Origin: Elusimicrobiota bacterium
GTDB taxonomy: Bacteria; Elusimicrobiota; Elusimicrobia; UBA1565; UBA9628
Length of the DNA: 64,000 bases
NCBI GenBank assembly: GCA_016218575.1
Contig: JACRDN010000019.1
Span: forward strand, 396,302-460,301
Direction: 5' to 3'
A model generated the notes under the pieces. That model did not search any database, had not been told where the DNA came from, and worked only from the letters and a program-made list of their open reading frames with translations. Positions within the stretch are counted from its first letter, which is position 1; each line of letters begins with the position of its first letter. Both the position numbers and the translations under genes were made by a program. Positions 42,470 through 50,008 of the stretch are shown piece after piece.

Positions 42470-43158
42470 ATCAACAAATTCTGCGGATCATGCTGGTCGA
42501 GGACAATCCGGACGACGCCTGGGCGACGCGGGAGGCTCTGGCCGGCGATGGGGACCGCTTTGAAATCCAGCACCTGCGCAATCTTGGCGACGCGCTTGAG
42601 CGGCTGGAGGCCGGCCCCGTGGATGTGGTTCTCCTCGGCCTCGGCCTTCCGGACAGCCAGGGTTTCGATGCTATCGTCCGAGTCCGCGCACGTAGCCCCG
42701 GCACTCCGATCGTGCTCATGACCGGCGCGGACGACAAGGCCTTCGCCATCAGGGCGCTCCAGCATGGGGCCCAGGATTATGTGGTCAAGGGCGCTTACGA
42801 CGAGAAGCGCCTCCCGCGCATCGTGCTCTACGCGGTGGAGCGCAAACGCGCTGAAAACCTGGCTCGCTCCAGCGCGGACCGCGAGCGCTTCGCCCTGGTC
42901 GCCTCCCGCGACCTCCAGGAACCCCTGCATAAAATCATGGCTTACGGGAACATCCTCATGCATCAGCATGGAGAGGATATCGGTCTTCAGGGCCGCGACC
43001 TCCTCTCCCGCATGCTCCGCGCGACGGAGCGTATGGCGAAGTTGGTGTCGGAGATGCCGGAGCTCTCCCATCCCGCGCAAGCCGCGGGAGCCCCGCGTCT
43101 GGTGGACTTGAACGAAACCGTTTCACGGGTGCTTAGGGCTCGCAATGGAATAATATGA
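42466..43158 (+). CDS. Degenerate REC-HisKA protein lacking both phospho-acceptors
   Basis: 230 aa. The receiver fold is intact (RIMLVEDNPDDAWATREAL, LMTGADD, DYVVKGAYDEK), but the acceptor Asp is Gly (G58 in VVLLGLGLPDSQG). A HisKA-like helix follows with Arg instead of the phospho-His (VASRDLQEPLHKIMAYG, R148). The protein ends after HisKA with no ATPase domain. Its last codons (ARNGII) and stop lie in the left arm of the structured element at 43135-43406, suggesting the element truncated a former kinase. Could act as a dominant or dimerising partner, or be decaying. Confidence 0.8.
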   Translation: MNQQILRIMLVEDNPDDAWATREALAGDGDRFEIQHLRNLGDALERLEAGPVDVVLLGLGLPDSQGFDAIVRVRARSPGTPIVLMTGADDKAFAIRALQHGAQDYVVKGAYDEKRLPRIVLYAVERKRAENLARSSADRERFALVASRDLQEPLHKIMAYGNILMHQHGEDIGLQGRDLLSRMLRATERMAKLVSEMPELSHPAQAAGAPRLVDLNETVSRVLRARNGII

Positions 43159-43406
43159 CCAACTGGCCGGGGCAATTTTGGAGCGAGACGAGGATCGAGG
43201 AGCGAGCATACCCGCAGTGGTATGTGAGTGACGAGGGACGAAGTCGCAGCCCAAAAGTGCCCCGGCCCTCCGGGCAGGCCCATCTTCGGCCGATTTCTTC
43301 GTTGCTCGTTGGTCACAATGCGCTGCGGCATTGCTCCCTCCTCGCGCCTCGAAATCAACTCGAATCTGGGCCTGCCAGTTGGTCATATTATTCCATTGCG
43401 AGCCCT
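43135..43406. repeat. Structured inverted-repeat element, copy A
   Basis: Outer arms of 33 bp are perfectly inverted (43135-43167 and 43374-43406). Inside are two hairpin-bounded units in opposite orientation. Unit 1 is closed by a 17-bp stem with one mismatch (43165-43181 with 43251-43267). Unit 2 is closed by a 10-bp stem (43273-43282 with 43367-43376). Each unit contains GAGCGAG/CGAGGAG-type repeats and a small hairpin before GTGA: CATACC/GGTATG in unit 1, CAATGC/GCATTG in unit 2. Unit 2 read on the - strand matches unit 1 (CGAGGAGxGAGCA, CCGCAG, TGTGA, ACGA). The same layout recurs at 56998-57316 with different arms. Confidence 0.85.
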
Positions 43407-43423
43407 TATGGTAGGAGGACGCT

Positions 43424-43807
43424 ATGTTAACCGCGGAAAAGACGCATAGGATAGTGATGGTGGACGATGAGGCTGATTTCCTGGTTTTGGCCAGGGAGTG
43501 GCTTGAGCCCCGCTACGATGTGGTGACCTTGAGCGACGGCCCAGGCCTCATCGAAGTGCTCGCGGGCCTGGAGCTGGACCTGGTGATTCTGGACGTGCGA
43601 ATGGAGCCCGATGGGTTCTCGGTGTGCCGCCAGATGCGCGCGGACCATCGGCTTAAGGCCGTTCCGGTCGTGTTCCTGACCTCCTCGCGCAGCGACATGG
43701 ACTTCATTCGCAACATCGACGCTGGAGGTACCGCCTACCTGATGAAACCTATCAGCCGAAAGGGGCTTCTGTCCACTTTGAGCCGGATGATTTTTATGGG
43801 GAGTTAA
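43424..43807 (+). CDS. Single-domain response regulator
   Basis: 127 aa receiver only: IVMVDDEADFLVLAREWL, D57 in LVILDVRMEPDGFSVC, FLTSSRSDMDF and the Lys of AYLMKPISRKGLL. No output domain. Lies 17 nt downstream of the structured element's right arm, with GGTAGGAGG as a good ribosome binding site. Last gene of the signalling island. Confidence 0.93.
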   Translation: MLTAEKTHRIVMVDDEADFLVLAREWLEPRYDVVTLSDGPGLIEVLAGLELDLVILDVRMEPDGFSVCRQMRADHRLKAVPVVFLTSSRSDMDFIRNIDAGGTAYLMKPISRKGLLSTLSRMIFMGS

Positions 43808-43919
43808 ACTGGATTGTTCAGTTCGTTCCAAGACCTGAAGGCCCAAGCCTATTTATTCCTCCGCCCCCGAGCTCCGGGGAACCCGTCTTTTCCGGCCCTC
43901 AAAATGCCATGATGGGAGC

Positions 43920-44858
43920 GTGAGTTTTAGGGTCGTCTGGGCTTGGGCCTTGCTTCTGTGGCCGCAAGCCCTTCTGGCCTGGTCTCCCAACGGGCACCGC
44001 GCCGTGGCGCTTTTGGCCCAGGAGCGGCTCGCCCCCGCCGTCTCGCGGGCCGTAAGAGACCTTTTGGGCCCGGACAGGACCTTGGCCCAGATCGCGCCCT
44101 GCCCCGACTACATCCGCGACAACCGCGGCGCCAAATGCGCGGGCCTGATTTTGGAGCCGGCCCCCCAGAGCAGGCCCTGGCATTTCATAGACATCCCCGT
44201 CGCGGACTCTCCCAAAAGCGCGGCTGATCTCGCCAAATACTGCGCTCGGGGCGGCTGCGCTCCGTATCAAATCCGCGAGGAAATGGAAATTCTCGGTGAT
44301 CCCCGCGCCGCGCGTTCCGAGAAGCAAATCGCCCTCATGTACCTCGTGCACTTCGTGGCGGATATGCACCAGCCCCTCCATTGCGCGACCGAAATTGTCG
44401 ACGGCGCGGACGACCACGGCGGCAATTTAAAACCCGTGACCTGGGAGAGCGCCGGGCCATATGGCGAGCGGTCTGGCACCATGGAAACGACTTCCTTGCT
44501 CCGTGGCGACGAGGACGAGTCGGCGGGCGGACTCAACCTCCACTCTCTATGGGACCGCATCATCCAGCCGGCCGACAGCTCCGACCCCGCGGCATTGAGC
44601 CGGATCCTCGAGGATCGGCTCCAAGGGCGCGATACCTCCCCCTGGATCTCGGGGGACTTCGTCTCCGCGGCCGCGCTCGAGAGCTTCGCGATATCGAAGG
44701 CCGCCATTTATCCCGCCTACCACGCCCCTGGCGGCAGCCGGATAGGCCTCGAGTATCGTCAAAGAATGGAGGCCGTCGCTTTGGAGCGGCTGGCCATGGC
44801 TGGGGTGCGCTTGGCCGCTTTGCTGGAAATAGCCTTCCAAGGAGCCCCACAGCCATGA
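43920..44858 (+). CDS. Secreted S1/P1-type nuclease
   Basis: 312 aa. The signal peptide ends at LLA, so mature residue 1 is W21 (WSPNGHRAVA), whose amino group binds zinc in this family, with H26 close by. Further zinc ligands: WHFIDIP, VHFVADMHQPLHC and DDHGGNLKPV, then LNLHSLWD. This is the full phospholipase C/P1 nuclease set of W, H, D, H, H, D, H, D. Degrades single-stranded nucleic acids and 3'-nucleotides outside the cytoplasm. Start GTG at 43920; overlaps the peptidase gene by 4 nt. Could feed the nucleoside-salvage operon at 13-16 kb. Confidence 0.93.
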   Translation: MSFRVVWAWALLLWPQALLAWSPNGHRAVALLAQERLAPAVSRAVRDLLGPDRTLAQIAPCPDYIRDNRGAKCAGLILEPAPQSRPWHFIDIPVADSPKSAADLAKYCARGGCAPYQIREEMEILGDPRAARSEKQIALMYLVHFVADMHQPLHCATEIVDGADDHGGNLKPVTWESAGPYGERSGTMETTSLLRGDEDESAGGLNLHSLWDRIIQPADSSDPAALSRILEDRLQGRDTSPWISGDFVSAAALESFAISKAAIYPAYHAPGGSRIGLEYRQRMEAVALERLAMAGVRLAALLEIAFQGAPQP

Positions 44859-46957
44859 ACATCCTTCTGACCCCCGTCCTTGCCGTCTTGCTCGCCTTGC
44901 CCTCCCAAGCAGCGCTTGATCCCAGCGCGGCAGCGCTCCCCTCGGCCGCGCGCAGGCCCAAGGACGTGTCCGTCCATGGAGACAAGCGCGAGGACGATTT
45001 CTTCTGGCTGCGCGAGAAGGACAATCCCGAGGTGCTTTCTTATCTCAAGGCCGAGCAGGCCTACGGTTCCGCGGTTCTGGCCCCCACGCGCAAGCTGCAG
45101 GAAACTCTCTATCGGGAGATGCTATCGCGCATCAAGGAGACCGATAGCACCGCTCCCGCCCCCAAGAGCGGCTATCTTTACTACAAGCGCACCGAGAAGG
45201 GCAAGCAGTATCCCATCTACTGCCGCAAGGCGGGTTCCCTCGAGGCGCCGGAGGAGGTCCTGCTCGATTTGAACCGCCTGGCCGAAGGCGGCAAGTACCT
45301 GGCCCTGGGAGGCTATGACGTGAGCCTCGACGGCCGCCTCCTGGCCTATTCCCTCGACCGCAACGGCCACAGGGATTACGTCATGTACATAAAGGACCTT
45401 TCTTCTGGAAAACAATTACAGGCCGACATCGGCGCGGCGTCTTCCTTCGCCTGGGCGCAGGACAATGACGCGCTGTTCTACACGGTCGAGGAGCAGCCGA
45501 GCAAGCGCGCTTTCCAGCTTTGGCGCTACCGGCTGTCCACGGGAGCCAAGGCCTTGCTTTACGAGGAGAAGGACGAGCTCTTCTCCCTCGAGGTGGACCG
45601 CACCCGCGATGAGCGCTATCTGCTCCTCGACATCGAGAGCAAGACAAGCACCGAGGTGCGGTTTTTGAGGTCGGACCGACCGGAGGAGCCTTGGAAAGTC
45701 ATAGAGCCTCGCCGGCCTTTGCACGAGTATCACGCCGACCACCGGGGCGGCCTTTTTTATATCGTCACGAACAAGGACGCCAAGAACTTCAAGATCGTGA
45801 CCGCGCCGGTCGAGGATCCGGGGCGGGAGCGCTGGAAAGAGTTTCTCCCCCACCGACCCGACATCAAGGTCGAGGGCATAGACCTCTTCGCCCTGCACGC
45901 GGTCGTGTCCGAGCGCCAAAGCGGCCTGCCCCAACTGCGCGTCATCGACCTCGAGAGCGGACGCCAGAGCCTGATCCCCATGCCCGAGCCGGTCTACGAG
46001 GCCGCGCCGGAGAGAAACCTCGAGTTCGCCTCCACGGTGTTTCGCTTCCAGTACGAGTCCCCCGTCACCCCGCCCTCGGTGTACGCCTACGACATGGCCG
46101 CGGGCACGCGCGTGGTCTTAAAAGAGACGGAGGTGCCGGGCTACGACCGCAAGAAGTACAAGGCCGAGCGCGTGTTCGCCGAGGCCCCCGACGGGGTGAA
46201 AATACCTCTGTCCGTGGTTTACCGCGCCGATGCCGCGCGCAAGGCCCCTCGCCCCCTCTGGCTTTACGGCTACGGCTCCTACGGGGTCAGCCTGCCGGCC
46301 AAGTTTTCCTCCAACCGGGTGAGCCTTCTCAACCGGGGAATGGTGTTCGCGGTGGCCCATGTCCGGGGAGGCGGGGAGCTGGGGGAGCCCTGGCGCCAGG
46401 CCGGCCGCATGGCGAGGAAAATGACGACGTTCACGGATTTTATCGCCTGCGCCGAGCATTTGATCAAGGCCGGCTACGCCGATCCGCGGCGCCTGGCGAC
46501 TTCGGGAGGCAGCGCGGGCGGGCTTCTCATGGGTGCTGTTTTGAACCTAAGGCCGGACCTCTTCAGGGCGGCTATTCTCGATGTCCCTTTCGTGGACGTG
46601 CTCAACACCATGCTTGACGCCTCGCTCCCCCTCACGACCGAGGAGTACATCGAGTGGGGCAACCCGAACGTGAAGGAGGAGTACGGCTGGATGAGGCAAT
46701 ATTCGCCCTACGACAACCTGGCGCGCAAGAGCTACCCCGCCATGCTCGTGAATGTTTCCCTCAACGACAGCCAGGTCCCTTACTGGGAAGGGGCCAAGTA
46801 CGCGGCCAAGCTCCGGGGGCTCAAGACCGACTCCCATCCCCTGATTCTCTATCCGAACCTGGACGCGGGACACGCGGGGGCCTCGGGGCGCTACGATTTC
46901 CTGCGGGAGATCGCGCGGGACTACGGTTTCGTCCTGGCCGAGCTCGGCCTGGATTAG
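44855..46957 (+). CDS. Prolyl oligopeptidase family serine peptidase (S9A)
   Basis: 700 aa with a signal peptide (LLTPVLAVLLALPSQAA). N-terminal helix DDFFWLREKDNPEVLSYL and a seven-bladed propeller (about 80-430: YDVSLDGRLLAYSLDRNGHRDY, SSFAWAQDNDALFYTVEE). Catalytic alpha/beta domain: PLWLYGYGSYG, VAHVRGGGELGEPWRQAGR, nucleophile S553 in SGGSAGGLLMG, Asp in VSLNDSQVPYWEG and His in DAGHAGASGRY. The Arg/Gly blocks are oligopeptidase B/PEP-like. Cuts short peptides in the periplasm. Its TAG stop overlaps the convergent kinase stop (TTAG). Confidence 0.95.
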   Translation: MNILLTPVLAVLLALPSQAALDPSAAALPSAARRPKDVSVHGDKREDDFFWLREKDNPEVLSYLKAEQAYGSAVLAPTRKLQETLYREMLSRIKETDSTAPAPKSGYLYYKRTEKGKQYPIYCRKAGSLEAPEEVLLDLNRLAEGGKYLALGGYDVSLDGRLLAYSLDRNGHRDYVMYIKDLSSGKQLQADIGAASSFAWAQDNDALFYTVEEQPSKRAFQLWRYRLSTGAKALLYEEKDELFSLEVDRTRDERYLLLDIESKTSTEVRFLRSDRPEEPWKVIEPRRPLHEYHADHRGGLFYIVTNKDAKNFKIVTAPVEDPGRERWKEFLPHRPDIKVEGIDLFALHAVVSERQSGLPQLRVIDLESGRQSLIPMPEPVYEAAPERNLEFASTVFRFQYESPVTPPSVYAYDMAAGTRVVLKETEVPGYDRKKYKAERVFAEAPDGVKIPLSVVYRADAARKAPRPLWLYGYGSYGVSLPAKFSSNRVSLLNRGMVFAVAHVRGGGELGEPWRQAGRMARKMTTFTDFIACAEHLIKAGYADPRRLATSGGSAGGLLMGAVLNLRPDLFRAAILDVPFVDVLNTMLDASLPLTTEEYIEWGNPNVKEEYGWMRQYSPYDNLARKSYPAMLVNVSLNDSQVPYWEGAKYAAKLRGLKTDSHPLILYPNLDAGHAGASGRYDFLREIARDYGFVLAELGLD

Positions 46958-48972
46958 GCGTTGAGGCAGGCCCGTTCGACGTCCTGAACGAAGGCCTGGG
47001 CCGAGTGGTGGCGGTCCTTGGGAAGCAGGCTCAAGGCCTTCTCCATGACCGTGTCCACCGCGGTCGGAACCTTGGCGTTGGCGCGGGAGAGGGGCTCGTA
47101 GGTTTTCTGCACCTTCTGGAAAAAGGAAAGCCCGGAGAAGGGGACTTTCCCGGCCAGCATCTCGTAGAAGCAGACCCCGAAGGAATAGATGTCGCTTTCC
47201 TTAAAGAACTGCCCCTGCTCCTGCTCGGGGGCCATGTAGCCGGGGGTGCCCACGGGCTGGGCCATGCTGAGGGTGGACAGGGTTTCCTGGGCCTTGCGCG
47301 CGATTCCGAAGTCCATGACCTTGACCCGGTTTTGCGCGATCATGATGTTGGAGGGCTTTAGGTCCTGGTGGATGATGCCCTGGGCGTGGGCGTAGTCCAG
47401 GGCTTGGGCGATTTGGCGGGAATACTCCAGGGCCTGGTGGAGGGGCAGGGGCCGGGAAGGCTCTATGAGGGAATGCAGGGGCGCTCCCTCCACGTGCTCG
47501 AAGACGAGGTAAAGGTCCTGGCCGTTTTCCAAAACCGAATGGATCTCCACGATGTTGGGGTGCTTGAGTGAGGCCACGGTGCGCGCCTCTTTAAGGAAGC
47601 GGCGGCGCGCCTGGGGATCGCCGGCGATCTCGTCGCGCATCTTCTTGACCGCGACCTTGCGCTGGAGAACCTCGTCCATGGCCTCATAGACCACGCCCAT
47701 TCCTCCCCGCCCCAAAGTATTAAGGATCTGGAAGCCCATGAGAGGGGCTTGTATTTCCGAGGCTCTCTCCGAAATCCGGTCGGCAAGCCTCATGGCGGGA
47801 AGCCTGCGGCGGGCGGCTAAGGTGTCCCTGCGCTTGATCCAGAGAAGCGAGGCCGCGGCCACCAAGGCCGTGCCCAGGCCCGCGAAGAAAAGAGTCATGG
47901 GGTGCGGGGCGCTGGAGGGCCGGCTCGGGTCCCGGGGATTATTTTCCCGGCGGCCGAGGGCCTCGCGGTAAAGGGAATCGAAATGGGGGTCTATTTGAGC
48001 GGCGAGCTTGAGGTCGGCGATCTCCTCCTCGAGACGGCCGAGCTTCTCCCAGATCATGGCCCGGGCCGCCAGGGCTTCCGGGTCCCGAGGGTTCTCATCG
48101 ATGGCGGCGTTGGCCTCTTCCATGGCCTCGGGAGTCCGCATCATGTCGAGGAGGCTCAAGGTCTTGACGTGGCGGGATCTTGAATCCTTGGGGTTGAGCT
48201 TGAAGGCCCGGCTGGAGTCCTCGAAGGCCCCTTGGAAATTCTTGAGCTGGCGGCGGATCAAGGCCCGCATCCGGAAGGCCGCCCAGTTGTCGGGGTTCTC
48301 CCTGATGTTGAGGGAAAGGGCTTTTTCGGCCGCGGGATAGTCCTTGAGGCTGATTTTGACGAGGGCCTCCTGGGGGAGGGTCATTTTTGGGGACGCTTGG
48401 CCTTGCCCGGCCATAAGTGCCGCCGCGGCCTGGTTTTGGGCGGGTGCCGCCCAGGAGATCGGGGAGGCGACTAGGACCTGGGGGCTGCTCTGGGATTGGC
48501 CCTGCCCTTGGGCGGAGCTCGCGCCCCTGCCAGCCTCGGCGTCGTCAGGGGAGCCCAAGAGCGCCGCGGCCTTTTCCTTCAAGTCCCTCGAGCTCAAATC
48601 CGCGGTCACGTGCTGGGGCAGGAGCTGGTCCATCATCACGAGTTCGGCATCCTTGGGGTCCCGCTCCAAGCCCCGCCGTATCAGCCTGCGCGCTCCCTGA
48701 AGGTCGCCGTTGTCTATGCGCCATACGATTTCTTTTTTGACTTCCTCGGGCTTGGATGAGGGTGGGGGGTCCTTGCGGCCGCTTGCCGGGCTGCCGCTGG
48801 TTGGAGGGGTTTCGTCTCCGTCTGAAGGAGACTTTGGGTTCTTATCCGGACCCTCAGCATTCTCCGAAACGCCTTGGGCCATTTTCCCCTTCTTTGCTTG
48901 TTGCACGTCACCAGCCTTAGCGTCGCTGGTAAAAAGAAAAAATGGCAAAAGGAAGAGAAGTATTATCTGCAT
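46954..48972 (-). CDS. TPR-TM-Ser/Thr kinase with inverted topology
   Basis: 672 aa from a near-leaderless ATG at 48972. Signal (IILLFLLPFFLFTSDAKA), low-complexity Pro/Ser segment, TPR-like repeats (about 205-340: DYPAAEKALSLNIRENPDN, FQGAFEDSSRAFKLNPKDS), one membrane helix 359-379, then a Hanks-type kinase 410-672: GRGGMGVVYEA, K443 in VAVKKM, Glu in KEARTVASLKHPNIV, catalytic loop IIHQDLKPSN (HQD instead of HRD), DFG at 554, GTPGYMAPEQ. Sensors are outside and at the N-terminus, the kinase inside at the C-terminus; most bacterial PASTA kinases are the other way round. Confidence 0.92.
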   Translation of the reverse strand: MQIILLFLLPFFLFTSDAKAGDVQQAKKGKMAQGVSENAEGPDKNPKSPSDGDETPPTSGSPASGRKDPPPSSKPEEVKKEIVWRIDNGDLQGARRLIRRGLERDPKDAELVMMDQLLPQHVTADLSSRDLKEKAAALLGSPDDAEAGRGASSAQGQGQSQSSPQVLVASPISWAAPAQNQAAAALMAGQGQASPKMTLPQEALVKISLKDYPAAEKALSLNIRENPDNWAAFRMRALIRRQLKNFQGAFEDSSRAFKLNPKDSRSRHVKTLSLLDMMRTPEAMEEANAAIDENPRDPEALAARAMIWEKLGRLEEEIADLKLAAQIDPHFDSLYREALGRRENNPRDPSRPSSAPHPMTLFFAGLGTALVAAASLLWIKRRDTLAARRRLPAMRLADRISERASEIQAPLMGFQILNTLGRGGMGVVYEAMDEVLQRKVAVKKMRDEIAGDPQARRRFLKEARTVASLKHPNIVEIHSVLENGQDLYLVFEHVEGAPLHSLIEPSRPLPLHQALEYSRQIAQALDYAHAQGIIHQDLKPSNIMIAQNRVKVMDFGIARKAQETLSTLSMAQPVGTPGYMAPEQEQGQFFKESDIYSFGVCFYEMLAGKVPFSGLSFFQKVQKTYEPLSRANAKVPTAVDTVMEKALSLLPKDRHHSAQAFVQDVERACLNA

Positions 48973-48979
48973 TAATTCG

Positions 48980-49008
48980 AGTCTAAGGCCAATTCCCGAC
49001 CCTGTCAA
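48980..49008 (-). promoter_or_regulatory. Promoter of the TPR-Ser/Thr kinase gene
   Basis: On the - strand TTGACA (49008-49003), exactly 17 nt, then TAGACT (48985-48980). The ATG at 48972 lies about 8 nt after the -10 box, so the mRNA starts at or within a few bases of the start codon. Confidence 0.65.
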
Positions 49009-49142
49009 TACCTTGGAGCCTTAAGTCCTAAAAAGAGTCTAGGTCTAAAGGTATTGATTTTTTAGCCTTTTGGCCCTGACCGGTTCAGGAAAAAAATCGC
49101 AAAATAAGAAAGCAATGCCGGAATTTAAGCAATGGAGAATAT

Positions 49143-49739
49143 ATGCGGTTTAACCGATTGTCCTGGCTTTCCTTGATTTGTTCATTGATGCTGGCATCCG
49201 CTTTTCAATCCAGTTCCAGCCGGCCTATTCTGGCTGCGATTGGGTCTAGTAGCAGGTTAGGAGATTTGCGTGGAGTTCTCGGAACTATTGGTTGGGAGAT
49301 TTCCAACTTTAATAATAGCGAACTTTCCTTCCTTGGTGTTTCTTCGGTTGAGGTCTCTGTAGAAGGGAAAGTTCCTTTAGAAAGAATTGCAAAGAAAGTT
49401 TGGACGCAAGGAGAGGAGGACTATCTTCCCGCGAAACCTGCAAAAATCTTGGGATTTGAAGAAAAGGATATTGATGGAAAATCTATGGATCGGGAAAAGC
49501 TCACGAGATTCTTTTTCGTGAGGCAGGAGAATGCCACTACGCCATCAAATGATTTTTGTGTAACCTTGATTGAACCTGCAACGGTTATCATCTTCCTCAC
49601 TTCTCCCGAAGGGCTGTTAAGGAAAGCTGCTATAAAAAAGAATGGGCTTTGGGACGAGCTGCCCAAGCCTCAAGCCGAGCCGAAATTCCACAAGGAAGTC
49701 GAATTCTGGCTCAAGGAGCTCGGCGGGGCGCAGTCCTAG
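49143..49739 (+). CDS. Exported protein of unknown function
   Basis: 198 aa with a Sec signal (LSWLSLICSLMLASAFQ). Mature part of mixed beta strands (LGTIGWEISNFNNSELSFLG, FCVTLIEPATVIIFLTSPEG). Codon use and base composition are clearly more AT-rich than the surrounding genes, suggesting more recent arrival. No family recognised. Four bases after its stop begins a perfect 43-bp palindrome. Confidence 0.7.
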   Translation: MRFNRLSWLSLICSLMLASAFQSSSSRPILAAIGSSSRLGDLRGVLGTIGWEISNFNNSELSFLGVSSVEVSVEGKVPLERIAKKVWTQGEEDYLPAKPAKILGFEEKDIDGKSMDREKLTRFFFVRQENATTPSNDFCVTLIEPATVIIFLTSPEGLLRKAAIKKNGLWDELPKPQAEPKFHKEVEFWLKELGGAQS

Positions 49740-49742
49740 GCG

Positions 49743-49785
49743 AACTTATCCACCGAACTTCGCGGCGAAGTTCGGTGGATAAGTT
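49743..49785. repeat. Perfect 43-bp palindrome (21-bp arms, 1-nt centre)
   Basis: Arms 49743-49763 and 49765-49785 are exactly complementary, with core TTATCCACCGAACTTCG. A diverged copy of the same palindrome lies at 58471-58509. No T-run follows, so it is not a standard terminator. The rest of 49786-50008 has a CTAGGCCCAAAG box (49901-49912), a TACAAT box (49964-49969) and GAGGAG before the next ATG. Confidence 0.85.
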
Positions 49786-50008
49786 GGGGGCTGACCGCCA
49801 AGTGCTCGGTCTCGGGCAATTGGCCCTGATGCAGTCGAGGAGCTCCTGCGCATGCTGGTCCAGAGGGCCTAGAGCCTTTTCCTTCAGGTCCCAGAAAAAC
49901 CTAGGCCCAAAGCCGTGCCCTCGTTTCCCCCTTGGACCCATAGGAGAGTGCCCTCCTTATGTCTACAATCAGGCGTCGGCAGCAGTTTTCATCCGAGGAG
50001 GCATTTGT

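Noticed and set aside
43135-43406. Element A as a CRISPR array, integron attC site or group II intron
   Set aside because: No regular direct repeats and spacers, no R'/R'' core sites, no intron domain V or reverse transcriptase. The inverted paired units fit none of these.
49711-49941. Minus-strand frame in the 49.7-49.9 kb gap with protein-like stretches
   Set aside because: No good start or family, and it reads through the palindrome; probably chance or an old remnant too faint to name.
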